Assembly: GCA_005885035.1 (NCBI GenBank)
Contig: VAXZ01000059.1
Span: 1-39,939 of the forward strand
Direction: 5' to 3'
Length of the DNA: 39,939 nt
Source of the DNA: Actinomycetota bacterium
Lineage (GTDB): Bacteria; Actinomycetota; UBA4738; HRBIN12
A program made the position numbers and the translations under genes. The notes under the pieces are model-generated. The model was not told the DNA's origin. It saw nothing but the letters and a program-made list of their open reading frames with translations, and did not search any database. Below, piece by piece: positions 33,973 to 39,939 of this stretch (positions within the stretch are counted from its first letter, which is position 1; every line of letters begins with the position of its first letter).

Positions 33973-35310
33973 TCATTCGGGTAGATGCCAGTGGCCGATT
34001 CGTCGCACCCCCCGACGCCGGCGGCCTCCGCGTCGTCGAGCGACGCACGGGCAACGCGACGACGGATTTCGGCGCACCCGCGATCGCGCCGCACGCGGAC
34101 GACCGCCCGATCGACGCTGGTACCAGTGTTCGATAACGAACTCGGATCTCGTGGCAGAACCGAGCATCTCCAGTCCCTCAGGAGCGGACGGCCTGCTCGG
34201 CGAGGTTGTGACACCGGCCATCCCTTCCAAGGTGGGAAGGAGGTCGATGTTCAGAACGATCCGCGGGTCTGTTCCCGCCGACAACGGGCTGGCCAGGTTC
34301 CTCCCGACGAGCCTCATGGGGATGCGAAGGTCCTCGTTGTAGGGGATCATCTTGTTGCTCCATCTGTGCTCGCCCCAAGAGAATCCGTTGTCGGACATGA
34401 ACGCCACGATCGTGTTGTCTGGTAGCAGGTTCCAAAGCTGACCGATGGAGCGGTCGACGCCGTAGGTGGCGTTCAACTGAGCGGCGTGGAACTGGTTGAT
34501 GGTCTTGACGTCGCTTGGATACCACGGACGGTCCTGGATGTAGTGCGGGTCCACGGCAGAAGAAGCACCGAACGATGGCGGCTGAACGTACCCCGCGCTG
34601 TTGAAGCGATCCACATCGCGAGGGTCCGCGGTGGCTGGACCATGCGGAGCCGTCGCAGCGTAGTACAGGAAGAACGGGTCAGCTTGGTTGGCTTGGAGGA
34701 AGGTCGATGCCCTCGCCGTGAGCACACGAGTGATGTAATCGGCCTTGGTGGTCCCGAAGTAACGGTTGTGGATAGGACCCCCGAAGTTCGAGGCAGCCCA
34801 ATAGTGGTAGTACGCACCGGTCGGAACGGAGAACCAGCGGTCCCAGCCTGGTGGGATGTAGCGTGAGGTCCTTGCGTTGTACCCATTGAGATACTTGCCC
34901 ACCAGTGCGGTCCTGTACCCAGCCTGGTGCATGTCAACAGCGATGGTCGTCGTGTCATTGATGGGGCTTATGCCGTTGCCGTCAGGAGCCGGGGTGAATG
35001 CAGGGAAGCCACCGTACTGACCACCATTGCCGTAGACCCCGGTCGTGTGCGAGTAATCGCCGGTCAACGTAGAGGTCCTGCTCGGACAGCAGAGCGTGTT
35101 CGGGACGAACGAATTCGTGAAGGTAACCGATGGGTTGTTGGCAAGGATCGATGACAGTTGAGGCATATACCGGGCGGTCACGGAGTCCCAGCGCTGGTCG
35201 TCGGTGATGATGATGACGACGTTGGGCCGTGACTCCGCAGCCTGAGCCACGGGGTGTGAGATCGCGACGAGTGAAGCCACCGCTAGCGCAAGAGACAGCG
35301 ATCTCTTCAC
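33973..35310 (-). CDS. Exported arylsulfatase-type sulfatase with disrupted C-terminus
   Basis: Type I sulfatase. GTG 35310 follows AGGAGGG and opens a signal peptide (KRSLSLALAVASLVAISHPVAQAA). Metal site residues Asp37-Asp38 (IIITDDQR) and AFMSDNGFSWGEH are present. The formylglycine motif CxPxR is Cys74-Cys-Pro-Ser-Arg (NTLCCPSRTSTLTG), so a maturase elsewhere would be needed. The authentic protein ends at about EHWY (34120); from 34117 the frame reads through the 119-bp inverted copy of the DinB-like gene and stops at 33973. About 80 or more family residues after EHWYQ are therefore lacking. GC content (about 57-62% in sampled lines) is lower than in neighbours, suggesting horizontal acquisition. 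It may be non-functional. Confidence 0.8.
   Translation of the reverse strand: MKRSLSLALAVASLVAISHPVAQAAESRPNVVIIITDDQRWDSVTARYMPQLSSILANNPSVTFTNSFVPNTLCCPSRTSTLTGDYSHTTGVYGNGGQYGGFPAFTPAPDGNGISPINDTTTIAVDMHQAGYRTALVGKYLNGYNARTSRYIPPGWDRWFSVPTGAYYHYWAASNFGGPIHNRYFGTTKADYITRVLTARASTFLQANQADPFFLYYAATAPHGPATADPRDVDRFNSAGYVQPPSFGASSAVDPHYIQDRPWYPSDVKTINQFHAAQLNATYGVDRSIGQLWNLLPDNTIVAFMSDNGFSWGEHRWSNKMIPYNEDLRIPMRLVGRNLASPLSAGTDPRIVLNIDLLPTLEGMAGVTTSPSRPSAPEGLEMLGSATRSEFVIEHWYQRRSGGRPRAARSRVRRNPSSRCPCVARRRGGRRRRGVRRIGHWHLPE
33999..34117 (+). repeat. 119-bp inverted repeat, inserted copy in the sulfatase 3' end
   Basis: Exact reverse complement of 32456-32574. The left junction is ...GTGGCCGA|TTCGTCGC and the right junction is ATCGACGC|TGGTACCAG. 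No target-site duplication or terminal repeat is visible, so this is not a transposon insertion. On the minus strand it replaces or interrupts the sulfatase coding sequence after the EHWY codons. Confidence 0.9.
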
Positions 35311-35797
35311 ACGATTCCCTCCTACGGATGCGTGATGCGGAACTGCGGGCACGGGCAGTCTGTGAGCCTCGATCCACCTCTCTTCCTACGCTGCTACCCC
35401 AGACGAAGGCTGCGAGAACCAAGGGGCACGATGCGCTGACGTCACCTGGGGTGTTGTTGAGAAGATGAACTCAACGCTACTCCCTGCGAAGGTGGTCTGC
35501 GGCCAAGTGGCGGACAGAAGACTTCGCGGTGACGGCGATATCCAAGGTGGGGTAGCAGCGCCGGTACGGAACCCGCCCGGCCGATCTCAGCTCGTCTTCC
35601 GACGTTGCAGCGCGCGACTTCGCTCGAGCCGAACCACCGCTTGTGGCCGATATCGGTGCTGATCGACAGCGGCGCAAAAGGATGCACGTGACCCGGATCG
35701 GTGAAGGCGCGACATGACAGAACCGTCACCCCGAGGTGGTTTCCGGGGCCCCTACCCAGGGTGGTGCGACCTGGCTACTCTGGGGCCGAGGAGGACC
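35311..35797. other. Intergenic region of 487 bp, no gene recognised
   Basis: It lies between the divergent sulfatase and response regulator genes. Short frames exist but none looks coding. A 10-bp perfect palindrome CCGATATCGG (35647-35656) could be an operator or chance. TACTCT at about 35775-35780 is a possible -10 box for the response regulator. An ATG at 35714 with GAAGG upstream extends that gene by 28 codons of non-conserved sequence. Confidence 0.4.
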
Positions 35798-36502
35798 GTG
35801 GACCCATCTGCTCGAGGACCCGGCGTCGAGCCGGCATTGGCGGGGAGGGTGCTGCTCGTGGACGACGAGCAGCGCATCGTGAACTTCGTCCGTCGTGGAC
35901 TGGAGGCGGAGGGGCTCGAGGTCGATGCCGCCGGAGGCGGGGAAGAGGGTCTGCAACTCGCGCTATCGCGCAGTTACGACCTCGTCATCCTGGATCTGGT
36001 GATGCCGGATGTGGACGGCCTCTCGGTGTTGCACCAGATCGTGGAGCGCAAACCCTCGCAACCCGTCCTCGTGCTCTCGGCCCTGAGCGACACGGCCTCG
36101 AAGGTGCGCTCGCTCGAGCTCGGCGCCGAGGACTACCTCTCGAAGCCCTTCTCGCTCGAGGAGCTGCTCGCCCGGGTGCGGGCACGTCTCCGAACCGCGG
36201 CACGGACCGATCAGACGAAGCTCGTGGTGGGTCGGACCACCCTGGACCTGATCCGGCGTCAGGTCGATGATGGTCGCGGACCGGTTCCGCTCGCCGACCG
36301 CGAGTTCCTGCTGCTGCAGGAGCTGATGCGACACGCGGGGCGCTCGGTCTCGAAGGAGCGGCTGCTGTCGTCGGTCTGGGGGTACCACTTCGATCCGGGA
36401 TCGAACGTTGTGGACGTGTACGTCCGCCGCCTCCGCGCGAAACTCGGTCCGGACGTGATCACCACGATCCGCGGGGTGGGGTACCGCTTCGATGCGTCCT
36501 GA
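35798..36502 (+). CDS. OmpR/PhoB-family response regulator
   Basis: A 234-residue two-component regulator. The receiver domain has the acidic pair in VLLVDDEQ, phospho-acceptor Asp66 (LVILDLVMPDVDG), a Ser in VLSALSD and Lys116 (YLSKPFSLEELL). The winged-helix domain (about 140-234) shows LADREFLLLQELMRHAGRSVSKERLL, then VDVYVRRLRAKLG and the final TIRGVGYRF. I chose GTG 35798 (GAGGAGG just upstream); ATG 35714 is an alternative that adds 28 residues without family similarity. Its stop lies inside the start of the histidine kinase gene (overlap 36492-36502), so they form a pair. The target genes are unknown; ctaG lies just downstream. Confidence 0.9.
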   Translation: MDPSARGPGVEPALAGRVLLVDDEQRIVNFVRRGLEAEGLEVDAAGGGEEGLQLALSRSYDLVILDLVMPDVDGLSVLHQIVERKPSQPVLVLSALSDTASKVRSLELGAEDYLSKPFSLEELLARVRARLRTAARTDQTKLVVGRTTLDLIRRQVDDGRGPVPLADREFLLLQELMRHAGRSVSKERLLSSVWGYHFDPGSNVVDVYVRRLRAKLGPDVITTIRGVGYRFDAS

Positions 36503-37631
36503 CGCGATCGAATGGCCGCATCGTGAGCGGTGGATCGACGTCGCCTGGGTGGCGTTCTCGTTGGCCAACCTCGCCGCGATGCTGGTCATCCCGACGTGGG
36601 AGACCGTGCCGTTCCATTTCATCTGGGTCAGCCTGACCCTGCTCTACGGGTTCCGCGTCTGGAGGACGGGTCCCACCATGACCGTGCTCGCCTTCGTGAT
36701 GGTGATGACCGGTCTGTTCATCGGGATCGACTACTCGCGAGGAGCACAGCCGCTCGACGAGATCACCGAGGTGCCGCTGATGGCCGCCATGTTCGTGGCG
36801 ATGGTGTGGCATGCCCGGCGCCGGCTGTCGGCCATGGAGGAGACCGAACGCGTGTCGATGGAGAACCTCAGGCTCCTCGAGCGCGAGCGGCGATTCGTCC
36901 AGGACGCTTCGCACGAGCTCCGGACGCCGATCACGGTCGCTCTCGGTCACACGGAACTGATCCAGCGCGACGCCACGGACCCCACCATCGTCGAGGACGT
37001 GGACGTCATCGCCGACGAGCTGGCGCGGCTGCGGCGCTTGGTCGACGGTCTTCTTCTGCTCGCCGGTACGGATGACCCCCAGCAGCTCCACCTGGTCCCT
37101 GTGGACGTCGGGGAGATCGTGGCCGACGCGTTGCGCCGGTGGGCGGCAACACCCCGCCGGTGGGTGCTGGGTGCTGCCGAAGAGGCGATCGTCCTTGCCG
37201 ACCGCGACCGGCTGGCCGTCGCCTTCGATGCGCTGATCGAGAACGCGGTGCAGCACACGCGGGAGCAGGACACGATCGAGGTCGGCGTCCATCGCCGCGA
37301 CGGCACGGCGGTCGTCTCGTTCCGTGACACGGGGACGGGGATCCCCACGGAGGACCTCGATCGGATCTTCGACCGCTTCGCTCGGGCGGATCCCGGTCGC
37401 AGCCGCCACGACGGCGGTTTCGGACTGGGGTTGTCGATCGTTCGAGCGATCGTCGAGGCGCACCTCGGCATGGTCCATGTCACGAGTCAGGTCGACGTGG
37501 GGACCACCTTCGAGATCGACCTTCCCCTCGAGGCGGACACGGGGCAAACCAACGCGCCCTCGCAACCGGTCGCCAGGACCTCGGAGCGCATGACCGTGGA
37601 AGGACGGGTCGGTGGTAGTTACCTCGGCTGA
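36492..37631 (+). CDS. Membrane sensor histidine kinase
   Basis: A 379-residue partner of the preceding regulator. The N-terminus has about four hydrophobic helices (about 15-35, 41-55, 62-79, 93-107) with very short loops, so the stimulus is probably sensed in or at the membrane; no HAMP or PAS domain is evident. The dimerisation helix carries phospho-His141 in DASHELRTPITVALGH. The ATP domain has the N box LIENAVQHT, the G1 box FRDTGTGIP, F box DRFARADPG and G2 box GGFGLGLSIV. The start ATG overlaps the regulator stop, and its 3' end overlaps the ctaG start by 20 bp. A short polar tail follows the kinase core. Confidence 0.93.
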   Translation: MRPDAIEWPHRERWIDVAWVAFSLANLAAMLVIPTWETVPFHFIWVSLTLLYGFRVWRTGPTMTVLAFVMVMTGLFIGIDYSRGAQPLDEITEVPLMAAMFVAMVWHARRRLSAMEETERVSMENLRLLERERRFVQDASHELRTPITVALGHTELIQRDATDPTIVEDVDVIADELARLRRLVDGLLLLAGTDDPQQLHLVPVDVGEIVADALRRWAATPRRWVLGAAEEAIVLADRDRLAVAFDALIENAVQHTREQDTIEVGVHRRDGTAVVSFRDTGTGIPTEDLDRIFDRFARADPGRSRHDGGFGLGLSIVRAIVEAHLGMVHVTSQVDVGTTFEIDLPLEADTGQTNAPSQPVARTSERMTVEGRVGGSYLG

Positions 37632-38436
37632 ACCGGTCCCGCTCGGTGTGGCGACCGCCGCCCTCTGCTACCTGATCGCGGACGGACGCGTCCGGCGCGC
37701 GCACGGTCGCGTTCCGCGACAGCGCGCGCGCCTCGCATTCTTCGCCGGCCTCGGCGTGGTGGTCATCGCCCTCACGGGCCCGATCGACGCCGCCGTCACC
37801 ACGTCGTTCTCGATCCACATGGTCCAGCACCTGCTGATCACGATGGTCGCGCCCCCCCTCCTGCTGCTCGGCGCGCCGATCACGCTCGCACTCCAGGCGT
37901 GGCCGGGCACGCCGCGCCGGTGGCTCCTCGCGACGCTTCGGAGCGGCCCGGCGCGTCTGTTCGGCAACCCGCTCGTCGCATGGGCGTTGTTCTTCGTGGT
38001 GCTCTGGGGCATCCATTTCACCGGGATCTATGAGGCGGCGCTTCACAACAACGGTCTGCACGCGCTCGAGCACCTCGCGTTGCTGGTGACCGCGCTCCTG
38101 TTCTGGATGCCGATCGTCCGGGCCGATCCGGCGCCGTCCGGGTTGTCGTATCCGGCACGGATCCTCTACCTGTTCGCGGCCATGCCCGCCATGGCGTTCC
38201 TCGGCCTCACCATCGTGACGTCCCGCCACGTGCTGTACCCGACGTACGCGCACGCCGATGGCGTCGCGCGCGCCCTCGCGGATCAGGGGGCGGCCGGAGC
38301 CATCATGTGGGCGGGCACCATGGTCTTGATCGTGCCGGCGCTCGGCTTCGTCTTGCTCGATTGGATGCGCGCGGACGAGCGCGAGGCCGCGAGGGTCGAC
38401 GCCCGGCTCGAGCGTGCGACGATGAGGGGAGCCTGA
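37612..38436 (+). CDS. ctaG: CtaG (caa3-type) cytochrome c oxidase assembly membrane protein
   Basis: A 274-residue protein with about seven hydrophobic helices, of the caa3_CtaG family of Gram-positive bacteria (unrelated to Cox11). Typical features are the first-half motif FSIHMVQHLLITMVAPPLLLLGAP, then NPLVAWALFFVVLWGIHFTGIYEAALHNNGLHALEHLALL (positions about 122-162), rich in His residues likely to handle copper, and MAFLGLTIVTSRHVLYPTYA. It presumably helps insert copper into cytochrome oxidase, whose genes lie just downstream on the other strand. GTG 37612 with GGAAGGA upstream overlaps the kinase gene end. Its TGA overlaps the ATG of the next small gene. Confidence 0.92.
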   Translation: MVVTSAEPVPLGVATAALCYLIADGRVRRAHGRVPRQRARLAFFAGLGVVVIALTGPIDAAVTTSFSIHMVQHLLITMVAPPLLLLGAPITLALQAWPGTPRRWLLATLRSGPARLFGNPLVAWALFFVVLWGIHFTGIYEAALHNNGLHALEHLALLVTALLFWMPIVRADPAPSGLSYPARILYLFAAMPAMAFLGLTIVTSRHVLYPTYAHADGVARALADQGAAGAIMWAGTMVLIVPALGFVLLDWMRADEREAARVDARLERATMRGA

Positions 38437-38618
38437 TGCGTTCTCGTGAACGATGCCTTCGATGCGGTGGCCCGGTGGCCGACGGCGTGGCGATCTGCCA
38501 CCGCTGCAACCCGGCGAGCTTGCCGAGCCCGAGCCGGACGCAGTATCACGCTACGGTCTTCCTCGTGGTGCTCCTGACGTTGGTGCTTGCGGCGGGCGTG
38601 CTGATCGCCCGGGGCTGA
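38436..38618 (+). CDS. 60-residue zinc-ribbon protein with one membrane helix
   Basis: A tiny ORF coupled to ctaG by an ATG/TGA overlap (38434-38438). It has a CLRCGGPVADGVAICHRC zinc ribbon (Cys8/Cys11 and Cys23/Cys26) and then one helix (about 43-57, VFLVVLLTLVLAAGVLI). The metal-binding face would be cytoplasmic with the C-terminus outside. I do not recognise a named family. Coupling to ctaG next to oxidase genes suggests a part in oxidase assembly or metal handling, but this is inference. Confidence 0.75.
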   Translation: MRSRERCLRCGGPVADGVAICHRCNPASLPSPSRTQYHATVFLVVLLTLVLAAGVLIARG

Positions 38619-38622
38619 TCCG

Positions 38623-38994
38623 CTACGGCGCTTCGCCGGCGTGCGAGCGGGCGACGTCGCGGAGCCACCCCGCTGCCGAGATCGCCGCGGCGAGCCCTCC
38701 CAGGATCACGATCCACTGGCTGACGATCAGTCCCACGACCAGGATGACCCCCGAGATCGCGAACGCGAACGGCCAGATCGTGGGAGCCACCTGGATCTCG
38801 GCCTCCTCCTGCGGCTGGCCCTCGGCCTCGTGCGGGGCGACGAGCCGAAGGATGACCCCGAGGAAGCAGAAGGTCACCGCGGACACCAGCAACTCCGTCG
38901 TCCCGGCGTGCTCGTGGCTGGTGAGCCCGTAGACGCCTCCGGTGACCACGAGGAACACCGCCAGACCGAGGCAGATCCGCGACAGCGTGCTCAT
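38623..38994 (-). CDS. ctaF: Cytochrome c oxidase subunit IV-like protein (CtaF type)
   Basis: A 123-residue membrane protein with about four hydrophobic helices (about 6-24, 31-50, 73-90, 92-108) and an acidic loop HEAEGQPQEEAEIQVAPTIWPF. It matches the layout of actinobacterial subunit IV: YGLTSHEHAGTTELLVSAVTF, then a polar loop with an acidic stretch and a WPF entry to the second pair. It starts 4 bp after the ctaE stop, so it belongs to the oxidase operon. It is a non-catalytic subunit of the aa3/caa3 terminal oxidase and converges with the small zinc-ribbon gene. Confidence 0.82.
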   Translation of the reverse strand: MSTLSRICLGLAVFLVVTGGVYGLTSHEHAGTTELLVSAVTFCFLGVILRLVAPHEAEGQPQEEAEIQVAPTIWPFAFAISGVILVVGLIVSQWIVILGGLAAAISAAGWLRDVARSHAGEAP

Positions 38995-38998
38995 CGGC

Positions 38999-39586
38999 TC
39001 ACCTCGGCGTCAGCAAGTAGAAGGTGGTGAACAGGCAGAGCCAGACGATATCGACGAAGTCCCAGTAGATCGCCCCCGCCGCGAGGGGATCGTGATGCGT
39101 CGGCGAGAGGCCACCCCGCAACCCCTGGCCGAAGACGAGGGCGAGGAAGGCGACGCCTCCGACCACGTGCGCCATGTGGATGCCGGTCATCACGTAGAAC
39201 AACGTGCCGAAGACCCCATCCTTCAACCCGAAGCCCAGCTGCGAATAGTCGTACAGCTGCAGCCCCAGGAAGACCACGCCGAGCCCGATCGTCGCGCCGA
39301 GCCACCACAGGGCCTGCCGCCGCCTCCCGTCACGGGTGGCCCGCAGCGAGAGCTGGACGGCGACGCTGCTCAACACCAGGACGACGGTGAGGATCGACGC
39401 GATGTCGATCTTGAGGTGGGGGACATCCGGTGGCGGCCAGACGGGGGCGTTCGCCCGGATGGTGAAGTACCCACCGAAGAAGGCAGCGAAGAACATCGCC
39501 TCCGAGGCCACGAACACGACCATCCCGAGCACGGGCCCGCTCATCTCCGGCATCGCCCGCTCCCGCTGCGTCGTGACGTCGCTCAT
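38999..39586 (-). CDS. ctaE: Cytochrome c oxidase subunit III
   Basis: A 195-residue, five-helix form of COX3. The signature is LGMVVFVASEAMFFAAFFGGYFTIR (given by position, residues about 20-44, with the conserved Glu in ASEAMFF), TGIHMAHVVGGVAFLAL and the terminal YWDFVDIVWLCLFTTFYLL. ATG 39586 overlaps the ctaD stop as ATGA, the usual arrangement of a ctaD-ctaE-ctaF operon. Subunit III stabilises the proton-pumping oxidase in the cytoplasmic membrane. The frame is open upstream but only because it runs antisense-like through ctaD. Confidence 0.95.
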   Translation of the reverse strand: MSDVTTQRERAMPEMSGPVLGMVVFVASEAMFFAAFFGGYFTIRANAPVWPPPDVPHLKIDIASILTVVLVLSSVAVQLSLRATRDGRRRQALWWLGATIGLGVVFLGLQLYDYSQLGFGLKDGVFGTLFYVMTGIHMAHVVGGVAFLALVFGQGLRGGLSPTHHDPLAAGAIYWDFVDIVWLCLFTTFYLLTPR

Positions 39587-39939
39587 GTCGTCGGCTCCTG
39601 CTCGGCCATCCGCCGGTCGTACGCGGGACGATCCGAGCGGATCGTCGGGAGCGCGTCGAAGTTGTGGGCCGGCGGCGGCGAGGACGTCATCCATTCCAGC
39701 GTGTTGGCGCCCCACGGGTCGTCGGGGGCCGTTCGCGGCTTCCTGAGTGTCAGGAAGATATTGACGAAGAAGAGGATCATCGCCGTCGCGATCACGAACG
39801 CGCCGATCGATGCCAGGAGGTTCAGGAAGCTCCACCCGAGGTCGGGCGGGTAATCGGCGATCCTCCGAGGCATCCCGCGCAGCCCCAGGATGTGCATGGG
39901 GAAGAACGTCAGGTTGAACCCGATGAGTTGGGTCCAGAA
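39583..39939 (-). CDS. ctaD: Cytochrome c oxidase subunit I, C-terminal part (5' end outside window)
   Basis: The last 118 codons of the haem-copper oxidase catalytic subunit. The visible part begins FWTQLIGFNLTFFPMHILGLRGMPRRIADYP, the highly conserved region around helix XI and the R-I-x-D-Y-P motif. The twelfth helix (FLNLLASIGAFVIATAMILFFVNIF) and a soluble tail with WGANTLEWMTSSPPPAHNF, typical of actinobacterial and caa3-type enzymes, follow. The haem- and copper-ligating histidines lie upstream of the window. The stop overlaps the ctaE start. Confidence 0.96.
   Translation of the reverse strand, partial: FWTQLIGFNLTFFPMHILGLRGMPRRIADYPPDLGWSFLNLLASIGAFVIATAMILFFVNIFLTLRKPRTAPDDPWGANTLEWMTSSPPPAHNFDALPTIRSDRPAYDRRMAEQEPTT

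Noticed and set aside
33942-34136. A plus-strand ORF reading FVAPPDAGG... identical to part of the DinB-like protein
   Set aside because: It is only the inverted 119-bp copy read in the original frame; it has no start signal or flanking coding sequence and is not a gene.
35647-35656. Perfect palindrome CCGATATCGG as an operator
   Set aside because: Ten base pairs is too short to be significant alone and no second copy is visible near the response regulator promoter.
1-39939. tRNA, rRNA, CRISPR arrays, insertion sequences or phage genes
   Set aside because: None was found on reading both strands: no tRNA-like cloverleaf in the gaps, no spaced direct repeats, no transposase or integrase motifs.

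Overview
The window is about 40 kb of high-GC DNA (roughly two thirds G+C by eye), densely packed with genes, many of them translationally coupled through ATGA/GTGA/TTGA overlaps and often starting with GTG or TTG. The gene content points to an uncultured member of the Actinomycetota: an LppM-type lipoprotein, a deazaflavin-dependent nitroreductase, CtaG/CtaE/CtaF-type cytochrome oxidase genes, a large NAD-type glutamate dehydrogenase, class III cyclase domains, and near-leaderless transcription signals. No rRNA, tRNA, CRISPR array or intact transposon was seen.

Layout. 1-3475: an anchored unknown protein (cut by the window edge), a MerR-like/class III adenylate cyclase, a frameshifted membrane-protein gene and a lipoprotein. 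3486-11486: a branched-chain amino acid operon. It opens with a promoter, a 16-codon leader peptide ending in Leu-Val-Leu-Ile-Ala and an intrinsic terminator (a classical attenuator), followed by a small unknown gene, ilvB, ilvN, ilvC, leuA, leuB and cimA. It supplies Val/Leu and, through citramalate, threonine-independent Ile; ilvD and leuCD are not here. 11591-20018: a PLDc_N-like membrane peptide, a PBP4-type D,D-carboxypeptidase, a class III aminotransferase, serC, a DDAH/arginine deiminase-family enzyme, a membrane-anchored degenerate receiver-domain protein, and a bifunctional homocysteine methyltransferase/methylene-THF reductase. 20071-27480: a very large NAD-glutamate dehydrogenase gene (interrupted), an MBL-fold hydrolase, an LppM-like lipoprotein and a DadA-like FAD oxidoreductase. 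27509-32745 (minus strand): a zinc-ribbon/degenerate-cyclase/AAA/TPR protein overlapping a PilT-type ATPase, preceded by a DinB-like gene. 32777-35310: a TMEM175-like channel and a nitroreductase in one operon, then a sulfatase of lower GC whose 3' end is disrupted. 35798-38618: an OmpR-type two-component pair, CtaG and a tiny zinc-ribbon membrane protein. 38623-39939 (minus): ctaF, ctaE and the 3' end of ctaD.

The most unusual signals are structural. (1) A 119-bp exact inverted copy of the inside of the DinB-like gene (32456-32574) lies in the 3' end of the sulfatase gene (33999-34117). (2) ilvB and the glutamate dehydrogenase gene together show three places where, judged against the families, about 30-45 codons are missing and the frame changes, although both flanks are well conserved. 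These could be assembly or amplification artefacts, or very recent mutations. (3) A 45-bp palindrome-containing unit is repeated in tandem, in frame, at the 5' end of leuA. (4) The ilv attenuator is near-leaderless. (5) Two proteins carry decayed signalling domains: a receiver domain tethered to a Gly/His-rich exported tail, and half a cyclase domain in a STAND-like ATPase coupled to pilT. All functional calls are from reading the sequence; no database search was run.
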